Shown here: positions 1-5,707 of the stretch, in pieces
How the letters are laid out: each line of letters opens with the position of its first letter
Position numbering within the stretch: position 1 is the stretch's first letter
Origin: an uncultured Granulicatella sp.
Lineage (GTDB): Bacteria; Bacillota; Bacilli; Lactobacillales; Aerococcaceae
Direction: 5' to 3'
NCBI GenBank assembly: GCA_937891475.1
Contig: CALATC010000135.1
Coordinates: 1-5,707, forward strand
Length of the DNA stretch: 5,707 nucleotides
The notes under the pieces: generated by a model
Told to the model about the DNA's origin: nothing
Seen by the model: the letters and a program-made list of their open reading frames with translations, nothing else
Database searches by the model: none
Made by a program: the position numbers and the translations under genes

Positions 1-1196
1 ATATTCATCATCATCTTCGAAAAGAATCAGATGAAGAAGAAGAGATGGTTAGAAATTTTTGTGGCGAAAGAAATATTTCTATAGAAGTTTATCATTGGGA
101 ACAAGGGGTTGAACAGACAGTAGGGATTGAAGAAAAAGCAAGAAAGTTTCGTTATCAAAAATTGGAAGAAGCTATGGAAAAAAATAAAGCTTCCTATGTT
201 GTAGTAGCTCATCATGCAGATGATCAAGTAGAAACGGTCTTAATGAAATTAACAAGGGGAAGTACAATTGAAGGAATTGCTGGAATGAAGCCAATTCGTC
301 CCTTTAATGAGGGATATCTCATTCGTCCTTTTTTAACAGTTGATAAAGAAAAGTTATACGAGTATGCTTCGATTCATCAAATACCTTATCGAGAAGATGA
401 AAGTAACAGCAGTCTAGAATATACGAGAAATCGATTTAGAAAGGAAGTTATTCCACTTTTAAAACAGGAAAATTCTAAATTGAATCAAAAAATTCAAGAA
501 TTTACTCAAACGTTACAAGAACAACAAGAATTGATATTGGAGCTAGTGCATCAATGGATGGAACAGCAACTAATAGAATTACAGAATGGATGGTCTTGGA
601 ATAAAGAAAGTTATATCAAGCAACCAGTAGCGCTTCAAAAAGTTATTTTAGTGGAATTATCTAAAAAACTTGGAGGATTATTGAGTGCCAAAAATGTCTT
701 AGATATTCAAGAAGCGATTCTATCTGACACTTCTCAGATGAATTTGAATTTACCAAAAGGCTGGATTTTTCAAAAAAGATATAATCAGTTATTGATTATA
801 AAAGAACTGAAAAATGAAATAACTTATCAAGAAATAAGAGTAGAGGGATTTCAATCTGCGGATATTGTATTATCAGAAAACGAAAGGATATCATTTACAG
901 CTGAAGAAGGATGGGAAATGTTTCTCACAACGGAAGATTTTCCATTAACGATTCGTAGAAAAAAGCCAAATGATCGATTCCTTTTAAAAGAAAATCAACA
1001 TCAAAGTATCAGAAGATGGTGTATTAATAACAAAATTCCTAAAGAAGAAAGGGAGAAATTGTGGATTGTAGAAAATGCTTCAAAAGAAATAATCGCAATA
1101 TTAGGATTTCGCAAAACACAATCATTGTCCAAAAGCAAAGAAACTGATAGAATAAGAATAGTCTATAGAAATAAAGAAGAGGTGCAAACATGTTAG
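1..1196 (+). CDS. tilS: tRNA(Ile)-lysidine synthetase TilS, 5'-truncated by the window edge
   Basis: TilS uses ATP and lysine to convert C34 of the CAU-anticodon tRNA-Ile to lysidine, so that the tRNA reads AUA and is charged with isoleucine. It is a cytosolic and normally essential enzyme. The reading frame is open from base 3. The first visible residues, [14 protein letters not shown], match the family's 'AH..H.LR..SD.EE' stretch, so the ATG at 45 is internal and the true start lies to the left. The SGGxDS ATP-pyrophosphatase loop is therefore outside the window. Seen here are [18 protein letters not shown] (from base 210), a hallmark of the family, and [11 protein letters not shown] (about 429-461). 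The C-terminal substrate-binding region has RRKKPNDRF (about 954-980) and ends near [10 protein letters not shown]. About 397 residues are visible. B. subtilis TilS is about 470 long, so roughly 55-70 residues are missing. The stop codon overlaps the hpt start. Confidence 0.96.
   Translation, partial: IHHHLRKESDEEEEMVRNFCGERNISIEVYHWEQGVEQTVGIEEKARKFRYQKLEEAMEKNKASYVVVAHHADDQVETVLMKLTRGSTIEGIAGMKPIRPFNEGYLIRPFLTVDKEKLYEYASIHQIPYREDESNSSLEYTRNRFRKEVIPLLKQENSKLNQKIQEFTQTLQEQQELILELVHQWMEQQLIELQNGWSWNKESYIKQPVALQKVILVELSKKLGGLLSAKNVLDIQEAILSDTSQMNLNLPKGWIFQKRYNQLLIIKELKNEITYQEIRVEGFQSADIVLSENERISFTAEEGWEMFLTTEDFPLTIRRKKPNDRFLLKENQHQSIRRWCINNKIPKEEREKLWIVENASKEIIAILGFRKTQSLSKSKETDRIRIVYRNKEEVQTC
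1177..1184 (+). promoter_or_regulatory. Ribosome binding site of hpt inside the tilS 3' end
   Basis: AAGAGGTG matches 7 of 8 positions of the ideal AGGAGGTG and sits 5 bases before the ATG at 1190. It lies within tilS coding sequence. It supports this hpt start and, with the 7-base overlap, suggests translational coupling of hpt to tilS. Confidence 0.75.
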
Positions 1197-1732
1197 ATAA
1201 TTATATTGCAGAAGTAGTTGTCAGCAAGAAAGAATTAGAAGAAACAATTGAAAAACTAGGGAAAACTTTAACAGCAGAATATCAAGATAAAAATCCTTTA
1301 GTCATCTGTATTTTAAAGGGAGCAATTTTCTTTATGGCAGATCTTGTTCGTGCAATGGATTGTGATTTAGAAGTGGATTTTATGGATGTATCTAGTTACG
1401 GCGATGCCTTTGAATCAAGTGGTGAAGTTCGTATTTTGAAAGACTTAGATCAAAGTGTAAAAGATCGCCACGTATTAATTGTAGAAGATATTATTGATAC
1501 AGGACGTACTTTGGCTCATATTGTTGAATTACTAAAACATCGTCAAGCAGCAAGTGTTAAAATTGTAACATTATTAGATAAACAAGAACGTCGTGTTATT
1601 GCAATTGATGCAGATTATGTTGGAGTAGAAGTTCCAAATAAATTTGTAGTTGGCTATGGTTTAGATTACAAACAAGGATTAAGAAACTTACCATATATTG
1701 GAGTATTAAAACCTGAAGTGTATGAATCATAA
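1190..1732 (+). CDS. hpt: Hypoxanthine-guanine phosphoribosyltransferase
   Basis: This purine-salvage enzyme transfers ribose-5-phosphate from PRPP to hypoxanthine or guanine, giving IMP or GMP in the cytosol. The 180-residue protein is the usual full length for bacterial HPRT. The PRPP-binding motif [13 protein letters not shown] is at residues 95-107, and D103 is the likely catalytic base by alignment with human Asp137. ILKGA (41-45) is the first active-site loop, and [12 protein letters not shown] (69-80) is the flexible catalytic loop. K131 in LLDK and the [10 protein letters not shown] segment (151-160) contact the purine. The gene overlaps the tilS stop by 7 bases (ATGTTAG) and has its own Shine-Dalgarno sequence, so the two are co-transcribed. 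No terminator is seen after it, so read-through into ftsH is possible. In Listeria the two neighbours are annotated as one TilS/HprT fusion; here they are separate frames. The gene is also called hprT. Confidence 0.97.
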   Translation: MLDNYIAEVVVSKKELEETIEKLGKTLTAEYQDKNPLVICILKGAIFFMADLVRAMDCDLEVDFMDVSSYGDAFESSGEVRILKDLDQSVKDRHVLIVEDIIDTGRTLAHIVELLKHRQAASVKIVTLLDKQERRVIAIDADYVGVEVPNKFVVGYGLDYKQGLRNLPYIGVLKPEVYES

Positions 1733-1749
1733 GATTTCGTTAAGTTAAT

Positions 1750-1766
1750 TATCAAAAATGGTCAAA
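1750..1766 (+). promoter_or_regulatory. Candidate CtsR operator upstream of ftsH
   Basis: TATCAAA-AAT-GGTCAAA is two heptads spaced by 3 bases. The CtsR consensus is RGTCAAA-NAN-RGTCAAA. The second heptad matches 7/7, the spacer A is present, and the first heptad matches 5/7. The site overlaps the proposed -35 of the ftsH promoter, a position suited to repression that is relieved by heat or protein damage. From memory, ftsH belongs to the CtsR regulon in Lactobacillus plantarum, which makes the placement plausible. Function here is inferred. Confidence 0.6.
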
Positions 1767-1787
1767 CACTTTTCAGTATGATACACT
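1759..1787 (+). promoter_or_regulatory. Candidate vegetative promoter of ftsH
   Basis: The -35 is TGGTCA (1759-1764, 4/6). After a 17-base spacer comes the -10 TACACT (1782-1787, 4/6), preceded by an extended TG at 1779-1780. The predicted start is near 1794, giving a leader of about 30 bases before ftsH. The hexamers are weak, but the spacing, the extended -10 and the overlapping CtsR-like box support the call. An alternative -10, TATGAT at 1777-1782, lacks a partner -35. Confidence 0.45.
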
Positions 1788-1823
1788 ATTTTATACAACA
1801 ATTTATGAATTGCAGGAGGCAAA

Positions 1824-3866
1824 ATGAATACAAATAATAATCGTCAAATATTTCGTAATGGACTAATGTATATTATGATTTTTGTGGCAATTGTTGGTTT
1901 AGTTTCTTGGTTTAATCAAGGCTCTAATGGACAAACAACAGAAGTCAGCTATACACAATTCGTTCAAGAATTGAAAAAAGGTGACATTAAAGAAATTAAA
2001 ATGCAATATGCAAACTCTGTATATACTATTACAGGAGAATATAAAGAAGCAAAAGAAAATTCAAATACATCCTCTAAGGGATTAGCAATTTTTGATAAGA
2101 GATCTTCTAAAACTTCTAATTTCAAAACAACAGTTTTACCAAATGATGGAACTGTAACCGAAATTAATAATGCTGCACAACAAGCAGGAACTCAAATTAC
2201 TACTCTTCCTGAAAGTCAATCAGGAATTTGGTTATCACTTTTCTTACAATTAGTTGTGCCATTAGGGATTTTTGGATTCTTAATGTTTAACTTATTATCT
2301 AGCCAAATGGGACAAGGTGGCCCACGTGGTGTGATGAACTTTGGTCGTTCAAAAGCTACGGATCAAAAACAAAAAGTGAAGGTTCGTTTCTCTGATGTAG
2401 CAGGTGCTGAAGAAGAAAAACAAGAATTAGTAGAAGTAGTAGAATTCTTAAAAGATCCTCGTAAATTTACAGCTCTTGGAGCACGTATTCCTGCAGGGGT
2501 GTTATTAGAAGGCCCTCCAGGGACAGGTAAAACTTTATTAGCAAAAGCAGTTGCTGGTGAAGCGAATGTCCCATTCTTCTCAATTTCAGGTTCTGAATTT
2601 GTGGAAATGTTCGTAGGGGTAGGGGCAAGCCGTGTTCGTGATTTATTTGAAAATGCGAAGAAAAATGCTCCAGCTATTATCTTTATTGATGAAATTGATG
2701 CTGTAGGTCGTCAACGTGGTACTGGTATGGGTGGAGGTCACGATGAACGTGAACAAACGCTGAACCAATTATTAGTTGAAATGGATGGTTTTGAAGGAAC
2801 AGAAGGCGTTATCGTGATTGCTGCGACAAACCGTTCAGATGTATTAGACCCAGCTTTATTACGTCCAGGACGTTTTGACCGTCAAATTTTAGTAGGTCGT
2901 CCAGATGTAAAAGGACGTGAAGCAATTCTGAAAGTTCATGCTAGAAATAAAAAATTAGCAAAAGAAGTTGATTTAAAAGTTATTGCTCAACAAACTCCAG
3001 GTTTCTCTGGTGCTGAATTAGAAAACTTATTAAATGAAGCTGCATTAGTAGCTGCAAGAAGAGATAAAACAGCGATTGACAAGTTAGATGTGGATGAAGC
3101 ACATGATCGTGTCATTGCTGGTCCAGCGAAAAAAGATCGTGCAATTAGTGAGAAAGAACGTAAAATGGTTGCTTTCCACGAAGCTGGTCATACAATCGTT
3201 GGGATGGTATTAAGTGATGCACGTGTCGTTCATAAAGTGACAATTGTTCCTCGTGGACGTGCAGGTGGATATGCGATTATGCTTCCAAAAGAAGATCGCT
3301 TCTTAATGACTAAGAAAGAATTATTCGAACAAGTGGTTGGTTTACTTGGTGGACGTGCTGCTGAAGAGTTTATCTTTAATGAGAAAACAACAGGAGCAAG
3401 TAATGATTTCGAGCAAGCAACAGGAATTGTTCGTAGTATGATTACAGAATACGGAATGTATGATGAATTAGGAACTGTTCAATATGAAGGAAATCATCAA
3501 GTCTTTATTGGACGTGATTATGGTCAAACAAAATCTTATTCTGATCAAGTAGCATTTGAAATTGATAATGCGGTTCGTTCTATTATGAAAGAAGCTTATG
3601 CACAAGCCTTACAAATTTTAGAAGAACATAAAGATCAATTAACATTAATTGCAGAAAAATTACTAGAATTAGAAACTCTTGACGAACGTACGATTAAAGC
3701 GTTGTTTGAAACTGGAGAAATGCCAGCAGAAGATGTTGAAGAAGAGTATCCAAGCGAAGCAGAAGCAGCTAGTTTTGAAGAAGCTAAAAAAGCTTTAGCA
3801 AAACGTGAAGCGTCAAAACAAGATGACTCTGAAGAAGAATCTGATTCAAAAGATGATGTAGAATAA
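1824..3866 (+). CDS. ftsH: ATP-dependent membrane zinc metalloprotease FtsH
   Basis: FtsH is a hexameric AAA+ protease of the inner membrane that unfolds and degrades misfolded membrane proteins and some regulatory proteins. Residues 14-30 form the first membrane helix. Residues 31-134 are the extracytoplasmic loop, with a Lactobacillales-like Ser/Lys-rich stretch near 75-100. Residues 135-158 form the second helix. The AAA+ module has Walker A GPPGTGKT (230-237), pore loop FVGVG (263-267), Walker B IIFIDEID (285-292), and a second region of homology with arginine fingers R350 and R353. The peptidase has HEAGH (452-456) with E453 catalytic, and D528 in ASNDF is the likely third zinc ligand. 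The tail from about 635 is rich in Glu, Asp and Ser and is probably disordered. At 680 residues the length is normal for this order. AGGAGG at 1814-1819, 4 bases before the ATG, fixes the start. A promoter and a CtsR-like box precede the gene. Confidence 0.98.
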   Translation: MNTNNNRQIFRNGLMYIMIFVAIVGLVSWFNQGSNGQTTEVSYTQFVQELKKGDIKEIKMQYANSVYTITGEYKEAKENSNTSSKGLAIFDKRSSKTSNFKTTVLPNDGTVTEINNAAQQAGTQITTLPESQSGIWLSLFLQLVVPLGIFGFLMFNLLSSQMGQGGPRGVMNFGRSKATDQKQKVKVRFSDVAGAEEEKQELVEVVEFLKDPRKFTALGARIPAGVLLEGPPGTGKTLLAKAVAGEANVPFFSISGSEFVEMFVGVGASRVRDLFENAKKNAPAIIFIDEIDAVGRQRGTGMGGGHDEREQTLNQLLVEMDGFEGTEGVIVIAATNRSDVLDPALLRPGRFDRQILVGRPDVKGREAILKVHARNKKLAKEVDLKVIAQQTPGFSGAELENLLNEAALVAARRDKTAIDKLDVDEAHDRVIAGPAKKDRAISEKERKMVAFHEAGHTIVGMVLSDARVVHKVTIVPRGRAGGYAIMLPKEDRFLMTKKELFEQVVGLLGGRAAEEFIFNEKTTGASNDFEQATGIVRSMITEYGMYDELGTVQYEGNHQVFIGRDYGQTKSYSDQVAFEIDNAVRSIMKEAYAQALQILEEHKDQLTLIAEKLLELETLDERTIKALFETGEMPAEDVEEEYPSEAEAASFEEAKKALAKREASKQDDSEEESDSKDDVE

Positions 3867-3872
3867 TGACAA

Positions 3873-3919
3873 GAAAGTGAGAAGGGAAAGTCAACGCTTT
3901 TCTTTCCCACTTTTCTTTT
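3873..3919 (+). terminator. Long hairpin with T-rich tail after ftsH
   Basis: The left arm 3873-3890 and right arm 3897-3914 pair over 18 positions with one A-C mismatch and three G-T wobbles. They close a 6-base loop (tcaacg). The T-rich stretch TTTTCTTTT (3911-3919) overlaps the base of the stem and runs past it. This looks like a Rho-independent terminator for ftsH. However, hslO begins only 23 bases further on, so it may be a partial terminator or attenuator, or an mRNA-stabilising end. Confidence 0.65.
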
Positions 3920-3942
3920 ATGAAGGAAAGAAGGAATGAAGA

Positions 3943-4830
3943 ATGAAAGATCATTTATTAAAAGTATTAGCTTTTAATGATGAAGTTAAAGCAGTTGCGA
4001 TTGTAGCAACAGAAGCAGTATCGCAAGCGCAAAAACGTCATGATGCTTGGAGTGCAGCTACAGCAGCATTAGGTCGTACGATGATTGGAACGCAATTATT
4101 AGCGACTAGTTTAAAAGGAAAAGAAAAAATTACGGTTCAAGTCAATGGAGATGGTCCTGGTGGAAAAATCATGGCGGAAGCAAATGGTTTAGGGCAAATG
4201 AGAGGTTATATTTCTAATCCCCATGTTAGCTTACCTTTAAATGAAAAAGGGAAGTTAGATGTGCGTGGAGTTGTGGGGACTAATGGAACTATTACGGTCA
4301 TCAAAGATTTACAAATGAAAGAACCTTTTTCTGGACAAATTCCAATTGTAGATGGTGAATTAGGAATGGATTTTACATACTATTTAGCTGTTTCAGAGCA
4401 AATTAACGGCGCAGTTGGAGTTTCTGTATTAGTAAATCCGGATGAATCGGTTCGTGCTGCAGGAGGATTTATGATTCAATTACTTCCTGGAGCTAGTGAA
4501 GAAACAATTGTAGAAATTGAAAGACGTATTAGTGAAATGCCTCTTGTTTCAAAATTGATTGATCAACAAGAAGAACCAATTGATTTGTTAAATCGTTTAT
4601 TAGGTAAAGAAAATATTAAAGTGTTGGAAGAATTACCTGTCGAATTTCATTGCCCTTGTACTAGAGAAAGATTTAGTGCTGGATTATTATCGATTGGGAT
4701 AGAAGACATGCAACATTTAATTGATGAAGATCATGGTGCAGAAATTGTCTGTCATTTCTGTGGTGAAAAATATCAATTTACTGAAGAAGATTTAAATGAC
4801 TTAATCACTGAAATTAAATCGCAAAAATAA
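3943..4830 (+). CDS. hslO: Redox-regulated chaperone Hsp33
   Basis: Hsp33 is a cytosolic holdase. Oxidation of its zinc-bound cysteines together with heat or bleach-type stress unfolds its C-terminal part and exposes a surface that binds unfolding proteins, ATP-independently. The 295-residue length is typical for Bacilli. The N-terminal domain begins MKDHLLKVLAFND, followed by NGDGPGGKIMAEANGLGQMRGY (68-89) and the conserved DFTYYLAVSEQ (143-153). The redox switch is complete: C237 and C239 in CPC, then C270 and C273 in CHFC, the four zinc ligands. The ATG at 3943 has AAGG (3931-3934) 8 bases upstream. An out-of-frame ATG at 3936 opens only 13 codons. The gene follows ftsH by 76 bases, but the ftsH hairpin lies in between and no clear separate promoter is visible. 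Pairing with ftsH fits a shared proteostasis role. Confidence 0.97.
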   Translation: MKDHLLKVLAFNDEVKAVAIVATEAVSQAQKRHDAWSAATAALGRTMIGTQLLATSLKGKEKITVQVNGDGPGGKIMAEANGLGQMRGYISNPHVSLPLNEKGKLDVRGVVGTNGTITVIKDLQMKEPFSGQIPIVDGELGMDFTYYLAVSEQINGAVGVSVLVNPDESVRAAGGFMIQLLPGASEETIVEIERRISEMPLVSKLIDQQEEPIDLLNRLLGKENIKVLEELPVEFHCPCTRERFSAGLLSIGIEDMQHLIDEDHGAEIVCHFCGEKYQFTEEDLNDLITEIKSQK

Positions 4831-4842
4831 TGATTAGATTTT

Positions 4843-4899
4843 GACTTTCTATAAAAGGAGTGTTTTATGTTATTCCTAAAATAGAAAGTCTTTTCTTTT
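4843..4899 (+). terminator. Rho-independent terminator after hslO
   Basis: GACTTTCTAT (4843-4852) and ATAGAAAGTC (4881-4890) form a perfect 10-bp stem followed directly by TTTTCTTTT. The 28-base interior can form a second stem of AGGAG (4856-4860) with TTCCT (4873-4877), across a symmetrical 3x3 internal loop. It starts 12 bases after the hslO stop and separates hslO from the ROK gene. The large interior loop is unusual for a terminator. Confidence 0.75.
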
Positions 4900-4914
4900 A
4901 TTTAAAAATTTACA

Positions 4915-4943
4915 TTGCAAAAAACTTCAAACAGGTCTACAAT
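4915..4943 (+). promoter_or_regulatory. Candidate promoter of the ROK kinase gene
   Basis: The -35 is TTGCAA (4915-4920, 4/6). A 17-base spacer is followed by the -10 TACAAT (4938-4943, 5/6). The predicted transcription start is about 4949-4951, giving a leader of about 30 bases. It lies directly after the hslO terminator, as expected for a new transcription unit. Confidence 0.6.
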
Positions 4944-4947
4944 AACG

Positions 4948-4962
4948 ATGAAAACGATTTAA
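4948..4962 (+). promoter_or_regulatory. Candidate cre site (CcpA operator)
   Basis: ATGAAAACGATTTAA matches the cre form WTGAAARCGYTTWNN at 12 of 13 defined positions; the A at 4957 replaces Y. It covers about -2 to +13 relative to the predicted start of the ROK transcript, a classic position for carbon catabolite repression by CcpA with HPr-Ser-P. A sugar-kinase gene downstream is a sensible target. Binding is inferred. Confidence 0.55.
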
Positions 4963-4980
4963 TGAAAAGGAGAGGTTTTA

Positions 4981-5707
4981 ATGAAACAATCAATTGGTGT
5001 TGATATTGGAGGAACAAAAGTAGCAGTTGCTATTATTAATAACAAGGGAGAAATTGTAAGTCATCGACAAGCACCTAGTGAAGTCGAAAGTGCTGAAACT
5101 TTATTTGAACAAGTTGTTCGATTAATTAATGAAGAGTTAAACGAACATCCGTTTTCAATCGAAGAGATGGAAGGAATTGGAATTGGGTTGCCAGGGAAAG
5201 TAGATGTAGAGAATGGAATAGCAGTTTTCCAAAATAATATTCCATGGCCAAATTTCCCTATTGTAAAAAGATTGCAAGAAGTCTATGGTAATATTCCAGT
5301 AAAAATTGACAATGATGTAAAAGTAGCTGCTTACGCAGAGTATCGCCTGCAAAATTTAACAGAAAAAGAAATGTTTGCGTATGTTACTCTATCAACAGGG
5401 ATTGCAGCAACGAATATTGTTCATAATGAAATTCTTAGAGGAGCAGGTTTCTCAGGTGAAATTGGATTTATTCCGGTTCATTTCTTTGATCAATGGATGA
5501 GCTTAGAAGAAGCTTGTTCAGGGGTTGGAATTCAAAAGAAAGCTCAAGAATTATATCAAGATCCTTCTGTGACTACTAAAGATGTGTTCGAAAGATGGCG
5601 TCAAGATGATGAAATAGCTACAGATATTATTCGCCAAGCTGCGAGCGGAATAGCAAGTAGTTTGCATGCGATGATTTGCTTATTAGATCCACATGTGATT
5701 GTATTTG
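4981..5707 (+). CDS. ROK-family sugar kinase, 3'-truncated by the window edge
   Basis: ROK kinases phosphorylate hexoses or amino-sugars such as glucose, fructose, N-acetylmannosamine or beta-glucosides with ATP in the cytosol; the substrate here cannot be assigned. The frame is open for 242 codons to the window end. About 50-60 residues are probably missing from a family length near 290-320. Seen are the phosphate-1 loop VDIGGTK (7-13), GIGLPGKVD (67-75), NNIPWPN (85-91) in the sugar site, and IDNDVKVAA (109-117) with likely catalytic base D112. GEIG (159-162) includes E160. The fragment ends at LLDPHVIVF, which in the family precedes a conserved Gly-Gly. There is no N-terminal helix-turn-helix, so it is a kinase rather than a ROK repressor. 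Two oddities are that F163 replaces the histidine of GEIGH and that the CxCGxxGC zinc cluster is absent. The AAGGAG at 4967-4972, 8 bases before the ATG, supports the start. Confidence 0.88.
   Translation, partial: MKQSIGVDIGGTKVAVAIINNKGEIVSHRQAPSEVESAETLFEQVVRLINEELNEHPFSIEEMEGIGIGLPGKVDVENGIAVFQNNIPWPNFPIVKRLQEVYGNIPVKIDNDVKVAAYAEYRLQNLTEKEMFAYVTLSTGIAATNIVHNEILRGAGFSGEIGFIPVHFFDQWMSLEEACSGVGIQKKAQELYQDPSVTTKDVFERWRQDDEIATDIIRQAASGIASSLHAMICLLDPHVIVF

Noticed and set aside
45..47. ATG at 45 as the start of tilS
   Set aside because: The frame is open upstream to the window edge and encodes the conserved [11 protein letters not shown] stretch of TilS, so this methionine is internal.
27..227. 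66-residue reading frame on the - strand
   Set aside because: It lies entirely opposite conserved tilS coding sequence, is Phe/Ile-rich as expected for the reverse of AT-rich DNA, and resembles no known protein.
1733..1823. CIRCE (HrcA) operator before ftsH
   Set aside because: No TTAGCACTC-N9-GAGTGCTAA-like inverted repeat is present in the gap.
3836..3864. Possible hslO promoter with TAGAAT as -10 at 3859-3864
   Set aside because: No acceptable -35 lies about 17 bases upstream, and the sequence is explained by the ftsH acidic tail codons; it would also lie before the hairpin.
3889..3895. AGTCAAC near the hairpin loop as a CtsR half-site for hslO
   Set aside because: Only one heptad is present (6/7), with no second heptad at the required 3-base spacing.
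3635..3910. 91-residue reading frame on the - strand
   Set aside because: It is the reverse image of the Glu/Asp-rich ftsH tail, giving a Ser-rich translation, and it spans the terminator hairpin; no protein features are visible.
3936..3977. 13-codon frame starting at an ATG just before hslO
   Set aside because: It is out of frame with hslO and ends inside its start region; the ATG at 3943 begins the conserved Hsp33 sequence and has suitable RBS spacing.
4840..4846. TTTGACT (reverse-strand CtsR heptad) after hslO
   Set aside because: It is a single heptad with no partner on either side; the bases are accounted for by the terminator stem.
4909..4914. TTTACA as the -35 of the ROK promoter
   Set aside because: It matches 5/6 but is 23 bases from TACAAT; TTGCAA at 4915-4920 gives the correct 17-base spacing.
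5155..5352. 65-residue reading frame on the - strand
   Set aside because: It is opposite the conserved sugar-binding and catalytic part of the ROK kinase and has no recognisable domain.

Overview
This is an AT-rich, gene-dense chromosomal segment with every recognisable gene on the + strand. The layout suggests a low-GC Gram-positive of the Lactobacillales. The evidence is the order tilS - hpt - ftsH - hslO, Bacilli-type Shine-Dalgarno sequences (AGGAGG and AAGGAG types), a CtsR-like heptad repeat and a cre-like site. Protein wording is compatible with an Enterococcus- or Carnobacterium-like lineage, but I cannot fix the genus from sequence reading alone.

Layout. At 1-1196 is the 3' part of tilS (tRNA-Ile lysidine synthetase); its start lies left of the window. 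It overlaps hpt (hypoxanthine-guanine phosphoribosyltransferase, 1190-1732) by 7 bases. A 91-base gap holds a candidate CtsR operator (1750-1766) lying on the -35 of a candidate promoter, then a strong RBS and ftsH (1824-3866), the membrane AAA+ zinc protease. A long hairpin with a T-rich tail (3873-3919) separates ftsH from hslO (3943-4830), the redox-activated chaperone Hsp33. The 150-base gap after hslO carries a terminator (4843-4899), a promoter (4915-4943) and a cre-like site at the predicted transcription start (4948-4962). It leads into a ROK-family sugar kinase gene (4981 onward) that runs off the right edge.

How the genes fit together. tilS and hpt are housekeeping genes for tRNA decoding and purine salvage. 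ftsH and hslO serve protein quality control, and the CtsR-like box suggests that ftsH is heat/stress-inducible here. The ROK gene is a separate, probably catabolite-repressed unit after a terminator.

This is mostly an ordinary conserved region. The points worth checking are regulatory: the CtsR box before ftsH, the hairpin that leaves almost no room for an hslO promoter, the cre site before the ROK gene, and a tiny SD-preceded reading frame inside the hslO terminator loop. The ROK protein also has substituted phosphate-loop and zinc-ligand positions. I saw no mobile element, CRISPR array, rRNA or tRNA gene. No gene-free stretch exceeds about 150 bases.
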